Assembly: GCA_009192285.1 (NCBI GenBank)
Contig: WBVU01000003.1
Span: forward strand, 2,945,973 to 3,009,972
From: Morchella semilibera
Taxonomy: Eukaryota; Ascomycota; Pezizomycetes; Pezizales; Morchellaceae
DNA length: 64,000 nucleotides
Direction of reading: 5' to 3'
A model generated the notes under the pieces. It saw only the letters and a list, made by a program, of their open reading frames with translations. It made no database searches and was not told where the DNA came from. Positions 56,710 through 64,000 of the stretch are shown here, one piece after another. The number at the start of each line of letters is the position of its first letter. Positions within the stretch are counted from its first letter, which is position 1. The translations under genes and the position numbers were made by a program.

Positions 56710-59700
56710 GTTGCCCTCTCATTAGGTTCGAGCTCCGCGAGAACTCCGTCAGGTCTCGGCTTGGTGGGATACGCCGTGTGGAAACGGGTCAACAGACGGG
56801 GGACATTGGTAAGATTCTCCGCGTACTCCCAGGTTGGTGCGTCATAGCCCTTCCACTTAACCAAATACTGCAAACGTGAATAACGAAGACGGGAGTCTAA
56901 TAGCTCATCAACTTCCCATTCTTCATCACCATCAACAATTACCGGAGGTGTGGGGGGAGGAATATGTCCTGGTAGAGAATCGGTAGCGCAAGGTTCCAAC
57001 TTCGAGACATGAAAAACAGGATGTATCTTCATCGTAGAGGGCAGATCAAGTTCGTAGGCATAGGGACTAATAACAGACTTAATCTTAAATCTGCCGAGGC
57101 GTTTCCAATCAAGCTTCCGAGAGGGCCTAGTGGTCTGAATATTCCTGGCATTCAGCCATACCTCATCACCCACATGGTAGACGGGAGCGGGGACTCGGTG
57201 GGCATTAGCATTGATTTCTTGTCGGTCCTGTGCATAACACATCTCTGCTTGCAATTGATCATATATCTCAGCCATTTTATCAGCGAGAGCGTTCGTATCC
57301 TGGGGGCCATTAACGAACGGGGGCAGGGCGAGATTTTCCGTAAAACGAGGGTCAAACCCATGATTAGCCATAAAGGGAGATACCTGCGTAGTTTCCGAGG
57401 GGTGATTATTTGATGCAAACTCGGCAAGGGGAAGCCAGTCGACCCAATCATCCTGTTGATAGGAAACATAACTCCGAAGATACTGTTCCATAATCGCATT
57501 AACTCGTTCCGTCTGGCCATCAGTTTCTGGATGAAAGGCCGATGACATGGCTACATTAATTCCCAGTGCCTTGCATAGGGATTGCCAAAACCGAGATGTA
57601 AATTGAGTACCTCGATCAGAAACAATACTGGTGGGGAGCCCGTGAAGCTTCCAAACATGGTCAATAAAGAGACGAGCTAGGTCCTCGGATCCCGTGGTAG
57701 TATGGCAGGGAATATAGTGTCTCATCTTAGAGAGACGGTCAACCACAACTAGAATCGCATCCTTTCCTTTACTCTCGGGCAGTCCAGTAACAAAGTCCAT
57801 AGAAATATGAGTCCAGGGCCTCTGCGGAATTGGTAGCGGTCGAAGGACGCTATAAGGAGCATGACGAGACGTCTTGCTATGGCTGCAAGTATGACAATTC
57901 CTAGCATAGCGATCCACCGTATTGCGCATCCCTGGCCAATAGTAGGAACGGGCAAGAAGCTGAAAGGTTTTTGCTTTCCCAGGGTGGCCTGCAGATGGAG
58001 CATCATGGTGTTCTTTTAACAGATGCAAGTGCAAAGACGCATCGTCTGGCACAAAGAGTTTTCCACGGTAGGTCAAGAGGCCTTTCCTGGTCGAACATTC
58101 TGCTAAAGTAATTTCTCGGGAATGCCTAACGCCATCTCGGAGAAGTCCTAAGATTTTATTCGGAAAAGGGTCAGTGATATACGCCTGTTCAAAAACTTTT
58201 TCTAGGGGTGACTGTCCTCGGACAGCCGGAATGGCTGCCAACAAACCCAAATTATGGGACTTCAACACTGTCTGACTTTGCTGCGTCAGGCGTTCATCCC
58301 CCTCTTTAGGCAGATCTCCTGATCTCCTAGTCAATGCATCCGGTTTTCCTCCTTGCTTCCCCGGTCGATACTTAATCACATAATTAAAACGAGAAAGAAA
58401 CTCTGACCAACGTGCCTGTCGGCGATTCAAATCCCTCTTGGTCATAAAATATTCCAGGTTCCGATGGTCGCTCAGAACTTCAATAGGTTCGGCGACACCC
58501 ATCAGTTCAGCTCTCCATTCTTCGAAACACTTAATAATAGCCAATAGTTCCTTATCATAGATCTCATAATTACATTCAGCGGGGGAGTGGGTTCCGGAAA
58601 AGAAGGCAACGGGATGCAAGATATTCTCATCGCTATACTGAGAGAGTGTACCGCCCGAAACATAATCTGATGCGTCCGTTTCCACAATAGCTCGACGATC
58701 AAAATCAAAGTGACGAAGGATCGGAGCCGTAGTAAATGCGGTTTTAAGTCTTTCGAAGGCTTCTTCGCAGGCAGGGGACCAAACAAACACAACATTCCCT
58801 TTGGTCAGCGTGGTAAGGGGACGAACAATTCCTGAATAGTTTTTAATAAAACGCCGATAGAAATTTGCCCAACCGTTAAACACCTGTATGTCCCTAACAT
58901 TTAGGGGACGGGCCCACTTGACAATAGTTTCAATTTTTTTGGGATCGAGCTTCAGGCCTTCGGTGGTAACAATCATTCCCAAATACTTTACTTCCTTGAC
59001 CTGGAATTCGCACTTCTCGCGGGAGAACAATAAAGATCGGCATCGGTGAGGGCTTGCAAGACCTGGTTAACATGGTTGCGATGTGACTCCAAATCCTCAC
59101 TATAAATAAGAATATCGTCAAGATAAGCCGTGCAGAAGCGGTCCAAAAAGGGACGAAGAGTATCATTAATAAAATGCTGAAAGACGGCAGGAGCATTGGT
59201 CAATCCAAAGGGCATCACTTTATACTGAAAATGACCAACCCTGGTGCGGAATGCAGTTTTCCATTCATCTCCAGCGGCAACTCGGACCAGGTTATAGGCA
59301 TTCTTTAAATCCAACTTGGTATACCATTTGGCCTTGCAGAGTTGATTAAACGTTTCTTTTGGCAGCGGCAAGGGATAGCGATTCTTAACAGTAATCGCAT
59401 TTAGGCCTCGGTAATCCACACAGAATCGAAGTCCACCACCAGGCTTTTTCACAAATAAAACAGGGGATCCGGCGGGGGAGGAGCTAGACTCAATGAATCC
59501 TTTTCTCAACATATCGTCGATGTATTCAACCAATGCGGCCAGTTCATCTCGAGACATACTGTATAGAGGACCGAAGGGGGGTTCTTTTCCTTCATGAAGA
59601 TTAATCCGAATCTTATAGGGACGGTGCGGGGGCAGTTTCTGAGGACCTTCCTTGCCAAACCGTTGCCAAAAGTGATGATATTCAGGAGGGACCAAAGCGG

Positions 59701-60297
59701 CAATTTCCGAAGGTATCGACTCCGTAGAACCACCAAGAAATAGGGCATAGACAGTTAGTCCCTGGGTGGTTTCGGCAAAGGTAGCAGCGCTAGCAGTCTC
59801 AAAGTCGTGATTAGCGGGGAGCGGTGAGGTAATTCCCTTAACATAAGCGGGGACTTGATCATCATTGCAACGTTGAAGACAGAGAGGGGACCCAAAGGTC
59901 AACGAATTGTCGGCGAAATTAATAGTAACATTATGTCAGCGCAGCCAAGGAATTCCTAGCACCAACGGATAATGTCCTAGGCGGGTAACATAGGCGGAAA
60001 TTTTTTCAATATGACCTTGGATGCGAAGGGAAAAATGGGCAATATGAGTAATGCTACCAGAGGAGATTTCTCTTCCATCGATAACATGAAGAGCGCGGGG
60101 ATTAGGGAGAAGAGTAGTGGAAATTTCCTTGTGGCGTACAAATAATTCATCAATGAATGCAAATCTAGAAGCCCCGGTGTCAACAAGTGAGTAGGTTTAA
60201 CAGTTTTATTTTCATCAGATACGATACATGAAACAACAAGATTATCGTTATCCGAAACCTTCTCACCAGAAACACCAGAAGCAGCAGAAGCAGACAA
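56643..60297 (-). pseudogene. D pol: all domains, two frameshifts and one stop
   Basis: Domains in order: protease (the DTGASRFAFID site is recovered only after a one-base shift near 60196), a TGA near 59938 just after PWLR, RT (LCVDYRGLNAITVKNRYPLP-like region reading FCVDYRGLNAITVKNRYP; TAYLDDILIY), a one-base insertion near 59020 (CTCCCGCG), RNase H ([16 protein letters not shown]), integrase finger ([21 protein letters not shown]), DDE core ([32 protein letters not shown]) and chromodomain (EWEVDELLDSRLRYSRLQYL, KWKGYDAPTWEYAE). The final 795 codons (59030-56643) are open. The stop lies inside the 3' LTR. Confidence 0.92.
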
Positions 60298-60308
60298 GGA
60301 AAGAGGAG

Positions 60309-60351
60309 GGACCTGGCCTAAGCCACCTAAGACAGGTCCTCGTGAAAACCC
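60309..60351 (-). promoter_or_regulatory. D gag-pol junction: candidate -1 frameshift signal
   Basis: GGGTTTT (60351-60345) in gag phase G-GGT-TTT, a canonical X-XXY-YYZ heptamer, is followed by a 5-nt spacer CACGA and a 7-bp stem GGACCTG (60339-60333) with CAGGTCC (60315-60309) around a 17-nt loop that holds the gag TAG. The -1 frame is open across the site into protease. Confidence 0.78.
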
Positions 60352-61856
60352 GACTGATCCGGGGCAGTTGTCGACATCGAACCAGGAGAACCCAGTTCCA
60401 AAGATCCAGAGCCAGAAGGAGAAGAAGCACCAAAAGGAAACCCAAAAACATAACCAGAAGAAGAAGAAGAAGAACGAGAAGCTTGATTAATAACAGGAGG
60501 CGTGCCGGCCCCAGACATAACGGGAGGTACACCGACCTCGGAAGTAGCAGCAACACGAGCAGGACGAGCAACAGGACGAGCAGGACATTCAGCAGCAAAA
60601 TGCCCAGGACCTCCGCAATACATGCAGAGTCCTTGAGCGGCACGACGGGCGCGTTCAGCGGGGGTAATAGGGCCACGTCGTTGAGGACGGCGGGCACCAG
60701 AGAGGTCCATTGGCACCGCACCCCCTGGAGAGTAAGAGGGGTGAGGAGCGGGAGCAACAGAAGCGGAAACAGGAACACGAGCAGGAATAGAGGAAGCAAA
60801 GGACTGACGGGTAGCAAAGGGAGAGGAGCGATCTCTGGCACGAGCATCCCTGAGTCTATTATCCAACTTTTGGAGCAGGAGAACATATTCAGAAGTAGTA
60901 ACAGGGACATCGTGGTGGATCATGGCGGAACGGAGCTCACGGGAAAGGCCTTGAGTAAGTGCGTGTTTCTTGGCCTCATCGTTCCATCTGACCTCAGCAG
61001 CCAAACGTTGGAACTCAGCAAAATAAGTGGAGAAGTCTCGGCCGCCTTGGGTAAGACGTTCGAGATCTCGTTCGGCGGTAGCGATACGGTCTGGATCTCC
61101 AAAAGCGGTTTCCAGGATGGTAATCAGGGCCTCAATGTCTTCCAGGTCGATGCGTCCTCCGACAACGAGGGGCATTACCTGGGCAAGGGCACGACCAGAG
61201 AGAAGATTAATAGCATAGGCAAGGCGGGCTTGGGCGGCGGGAAAGCGATCATGGTTGGCGAGCATCTTAAGACGAAGTTGAGTAACAAAAGGGCGAAGTT
61301 CCTCCCGTTTGCCATCAAACTTAGGTGGGTCAGGGACCTTCTCGGAGCGGGGAGCAGTCGCGGCCGGAGGAGGAACTACTGGGGGAACAACTGGGGGAGC
61401 GGCCGGGAGAGGAGAAATAGCGGGAGGAGCAGGAGGGGCAACGGAAGGAGCAGGAGGGACAGCGGGAGGAGCAGGAGGAACAGCGGGAGGAGCAGAAGCC
61501 TGGACAGACAGCAAACTATTGAGCTGACGGACCTCCGTAAGTTGGCCTTCTAGGTTCGTAATTTGCTGTTCAAGATCAGGGATGACAGAGGCAGTGTTCA
61601 GGGCCGTGTCTCTCTCGAAACGGGCCAAGTCTCTCTCATGTCTAATGCGAGAGATATTATACCCCAGAAGATCAAAGAGGAGGGCCTTGTCGTGGTCGTA
61701 TTGATTGGAGAAAGCTTGAACATCCTCAGGAGCAGCCCAAGTGGCAGGAACCACATCGCTGTTAGTGATGCGTTCGGTAATAACAGGTGGAGGGGCAATA
61801 GTAAACGAAGATCCAGAGGCTGCCATAGTAGTATCTCGGGAGCCAAAGGGAGGCAA
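60327..61856 (-). CDS. D gag, 509 residues, intact
   Basis: It starts with MPPFGSRDTT at 61856 (a later start, MAASGSSFT at about 61826, is also possible). Residues about 70-130 are a predicted coiled coil (RDLARFERDTALNTA, LEQQITNLEGQLTEV). A Pro/Ala/Val-rich run follows, then the Gag core (RSEKVPDPPKFDGKREEL, NHDRFPAAQARLAYAINLL, TAFGDPDRIATAERDL, DFSTYFAEFQRLAAEVRW), then a CCHC knuckle (CMYCGGPGHFAAEC). The tail is Ser/Gly-rich and ends SGFHEDLS-TAG. It is the virion structural protein of the element. Confidence 0.93.
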   Translation of the reverse strand: MPPFGSRDTTMAASGSSFTIAPPPVITERITNSDVVPATWAAPEDVQAFSNQYDHDKALLFDLLGYNISRIRHERDLARFERDTALNTASVIPDLEQQITNLEGQLTEVRQLNSLLSVQASAPPAVPPAPPAVPPAPSVAPPAPPAISPLPAAPPVVPPVVPPPAATAPRSEKVPDPPKFDGKREELRPFVTQLRLKMLANHDRFPAAQARLAYAINLLSGRALAQVMPLVVGGRIDLEDIEALITILETAFGDPDRIATAERDLERLTQGGRDFSTYFAEFQRLAAEVRWNDEAKKHALTQGLSRELRSAMIHHDVPVTTSEYVLLLQKLDNRLRDARARDRSSPFATRQSFASSIPARVPVSASVAPAPHPSYSPGGAVPMDLSGARRPQRRGPITPAERARRAAQGLCMYCGGPGHFAAECPARPVARPARVAATSEVGVPPVMSGAGTPPVINQASRSSSSSSGYVFGFPFGASSPSGSGSLELGSPGSMSTTAPDQSGFHEDLS

Positions 61857-61861
61857 CGTAG

Positions 61862-62350
61862 TCTAACGGGGTGGGGTCGGGCCAAGGGCTCAGCGGGGTA
61901 AATCCAAGGAAGGGGACGAGGACAGGGTCGGCTCAGGAGATACCCGAGACGAGACAGGTTCAGGTTCAGGTTCAGGTTCAGGTTCAGGGACGAGGTAAGA
62001 ACAGGAGGGCCGAAGCCAAAGTAATATATTGCTTAACAGAAAGAAGACGTTGCCTAGAGAGGCAGAAACATAGGAAAGAATACACACTATATATACAACT
62101 TCCCCGTCACACCGCTGACTCATAACCATAGAATCCCATAGAATCTCCCCCACTCCCGTACCACCCATACTATTCCCAATACTCATACCTCTAGCCCGAT
62201 ACTACCCCATCCTTCCTAGCGCTTACATTCTATCACCCGAGCTCCTTCCCAATCCATCATTCTTCTTCCGACATCGACCGATACTATCCAACAACCCTGT
62301 TCCGGAGACGTCTTGGCGGAAGACGAGGTACAGGAGGCGGAGCCGTGATA
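61862..62350 (-). repeat. D 5' LTR, 489 bp
   Basis: I see one substitution relative to the 3' LTR (CTCAGCGG versus CTCAACGG), which implies recent insertion. A TATA box is at 62088-62095. The bases following the LTR in the sense direction are CTACGTTGCCTCC. Confidence 0.95.
62088..62095 (-). promoter_or_regulatory. TATA box of the D 5' LTR
   Basis: TATATATA is present at the matching place in both D LTRs (56447-56454 in the other). It is the probable core promoter. Confidence 0.55.
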
Positions 62351-62355
62351 TTACG

Positions 62356-62740
62356 TAATGGTCGCAAATGCTCTTTAAACCCTCGATCTCTTAAGCGACC
62401 AGTTATTAGTCTCCTCTCCGATGAAGAAGACAACAGCAGCAATAGTCATTCTCCACCTCAACAAAACATCAAACGATTCCTACAAGATAAAGAAATCAAG
62501 AAAGAGGAAGTAAATAAAGAAGGAGAGACCGAGGGAAAGAGAAAAAAATTTCTAAAGGAAATGAAATGCCATTTGGAGAGAAAAATGAGTTTCATCGACC
62601 AGATTGAGATAGCTAAGTATGAACAGGAAACTATACGGGAGGAATACAAAAAACAGATTACCAGTTGTAAGAATCAGATTTCTAGAATAGATATGCTTGT
62701 ATTGGAGCTTAATGAAGAGCTACTTAAGTTGGATCTATGA
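62356..62740 (+). pseudogene. Host six-cysteine gene, piece 5 of 5 (codons 84-211 and stop)
   Basis: Reading resumes at the third base of codon 84 (R-N-G-R-K) and gives the last cysteine, C89, of the set C50-x2-C53-x11-C65-x13-C79-x2-C82-x6-C89. An acidic/serine-rich segment follows (LLSDEEDNSSNSHSPPQQ), then a lysine/glutamate-rich predicted helix or coiled coil (MSFIDQIEIAKYEQETIREE to LNEELLKLDL), ending TGA. Three CxxC-type pairs and a following coiled coil recall fungal Zn2Cys6 regulators, but the spacing is longer than theirs. The role is unknown. Confidence 0.83.
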
Positions 62741-63024
62741 TAGTTTGGTCATGTAATTAATCAATAGTTCGCTCCTGGGCGTGACAGCATCGGCTCCCAG
62801 CACCTGCGCGTCAACCCTAGTTAGTATAAATAAAGCTATGCTAAGGACCTTTCTTTATTTTCCGGCAAGTACTTAAAACCCAACCCATGACGTCGAGACC
62901 CTTTGCGCCAAGCCACCCCTACCTGGTCCAAATTTGAGCCACAACACCTAAGGTCCGCAACACGTTTCCTCGGAGAACACCACCCGAACATAAGTTCCAA
63001 GGGCCCCATATCGACCCCTCAAAC
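62741..63024. other. Intergenic region before RFT1
   Basis: This is 284 bp between the TGA of the six-cysteine gene and the RFT1 ATG. TATAAAT at 62825-62831 (AGTATAAATAAAG) could serve either as a promoter element or as part of the 3' processing region of the upstream gene. Confidence 0.5.
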
Positions 63025-64000
63025 ATGGCCGCAAAGGATCCAATACCCCCAAAACCCCCGGCAGATGCCGGCCGTCAATCCCTCCTCTCCGCATCTGCAG
63101 AGGGCGCCAAGTTCCTGATACTTTTACAGCTCTCCTCTCGCCTTTTGACCTTTATAGTCAACCAGGTTCTGCTCCGTTTCCTCTCCCCGGAGCTTCTGGG
63201 GATAAGTGTGCAGCTTGAGCTGCTCATGATCAGTGTCTTGTACTTTTCTCGGGAGTCTTTACGGACGGCGCTTCAACGACATGGGGGTGCCGGGCCAGAG
63301 AAGACCGGGAAGGGGACAAGGGGTAGTGGTTTACTAGAAGAGGGATCACCAGCTGCGCAGTCGCAGACGGTAGTCAACCTCTCCTTGCTCACTGTACCAA
63401 TGGGTGTTATTTTTGCGTCAGTGTTGGCCCTATTTTACTCGCGGAGCTCTGCTTCAACAGAGACGGCGGAGCAGCCATATTTTAGCGAGTCGATTGTCCT
63501 ATATGTTGTAGCGACATTGATAGAGCTTATTTCAGAGCCATGCTTTGCCCTAACGCAGCAGAAGCTCCTATATAAGCTCCGCGCTGGAGCTGAGTCGGCA
63601 GCTGCGTTTACCAGATGCGTGTTGACCTGTGGAGTGACCATTTACGCAGCCCGCGTTGCAAGGATTGAGGGCGGACTTGGTCCCCTACCTTTTGCATTAG
63701 GGCAGCTTGGGTACGCAATTGTGTTATTAGGCATCTACTGGCATCGCGTACTGCAGCTGTCTGCTACTGAAGGTTTCAGTATGGGATTGAAAGGAATTGA
63801 GTCCTCGTAAGTAGCCAGAGTGTCATCTTCATGGATTCTCACTCGGTGTTATATCTGCTAAGACTTGTTAGTTCCGGAGTAAATTACCATGTTTCTCTCT
63901 TCCATGCGCCTCTTCTTCGGCTCGCAACATCAATGTGGCTCCAGTCTGCGTTAAAACACGTCTTGACCCATTTTGATACTGTGCTCCTCTCCTCCCTCTC
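63025..64000 (+). CDS. RFT1: RFT1-like oligosaccharide translocation protein, 5' part
   Basis: RFT1 is a polytopic ER membrane protein needed for N-glycosylation; it was named as the Man5GlcNAc2-PP-dolichol flippase, although its direct flippase role is disputed. The ATG at 63025 has a good context (AACATGGCC). Family-type features: SAEGAKFLILLQLSSRLLTF with VNQVLLRF near residues 26-55, YFSRESLRTALQR near 75-87, several hydrophobic segments, and after an intron the conserved-looking SMWLQSALKHVLTHFDTVLL. The first exon is 63025-63806, the second runs from 63872 past the window edge. About 300 of the usual 500-600 residues are present. It is the only undamaged ordinary gene here. Confidence 0.85.
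63807..63871 (+). other. RFT1 intron 1, 65 bp
   Basis: The donor is GTAAGT and the acceptor TTGTTAG, with TGCTAAG as the branch-point motif. Splicing joins TC to T (Ser) and opens the frame to the window end; without it the frame closes at once (TAA at 63808-63810). Confidence 0.85.

Larger units (their letters stand above)
56221..62350 (-). mobile_element. Gypsy element D, full length, TSD TTACG
   Basis: LTRs of 489 bp each (56221-56709 and 61862-62350) are nearly identical; TTACG is at 56216-56220 and 62351-62355. Gag is intact and pol has two frameshifts and one stop. It carries no nested insertion. Confidence 0.96.

Noticed and set aside
62345-62740. The right-hand frame as a separate gene starting at 62345
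   Set aside because: The apparent start codon lies in the LTR and target duplication of D. The frame continues upstream through four earlier pieces to a real ATG at 18038.

Overview
The window looks like nuclear DNA of a filamentous fungus, most likely an ascomycete (Pezizomycotina). The evidence is GT-AG introns of 52-65 bp, Ty3/Gypsy retrotransposons whose pol ends in a chromodomain, and the 5' part of a fungal RFT1 gene at the right edge (63025 onward). The species cannot be named from the sequence. Most of the window is mobile DNA, and ordinary host genes are few and mostly damaged.

Layout. 1-5.9 kb: about five copies of a 101-bp tandem repeat at the left edge, with an inverted, degenerate set at 5.69-5.92 kb. 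Between them on the minus strand is a decayed four-exon gene (about 666-2666) resembling the DUF6532 family. 5.9-12.2 kb: decayed sequence with no gene I recognise. 12.2-15.1 kb: a minisatellite, the 3' end of a Gypsy element with its LTR (family alpha), a solo alpha LTR and an inverted partial alpha LTR. 15.1-16.25 kb: the remains of a minus-strand gene with 20-residue repeats, cut by that LTR. 16.3-17.97 kb: ten copies of a satellite of about 165 bp. 18.0-62.7 kb: one small host gene broken into five pieces. 63.0-64.0 kb: RFT1.

The 18-62.7 kb block is a nest that can be unpicked exactly from target-site duplications (TSDs). The host gene (211 codons, six cysteines spaced rather like a Zn2Cys6 cluster, predicted helical tail) carries a 137-bp MITE (TA duplication) and three Gypsy elements from three families: B1 (TSD TACCA), C (TSD AACTG) and D (TSD TTACG). 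The three Gypsy insertion points lie within 34 bp of coding sequence. B1 contains B2 (TSD GAGGG) and a solo alpha LTR (TSD ACAAG). C contains a solo alpha LTR (TSD GGATG), B3 (TSD TCCTT) and B4 (TSD ATAAA). B3 contains element A (TSD CCAGG), and A contains a second copy of the MITE. Removing every insertion and one copy of each duplication restores an open frame of exactly 636 nt.

The Gypsy elements share the order gag, protease, reverse transcriptase, RNase H, integrase, chromodomain. In families A, B, C and D pol lies in the -1 frame relative to gag. Each junction has a slippery heptamer (GTTAAAA in A and B, GGGTTTT in C and D) 4-6 nt before a stem-loop at the gag stop, a candidate programmed frameshift signal. 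B4 has the only uninterrupted pol (51686-55339). A is intact except for the MITE. The others carry stops or single-base frameshifts, and part of B2 next to an N at 25128 looks like an assembly fault.
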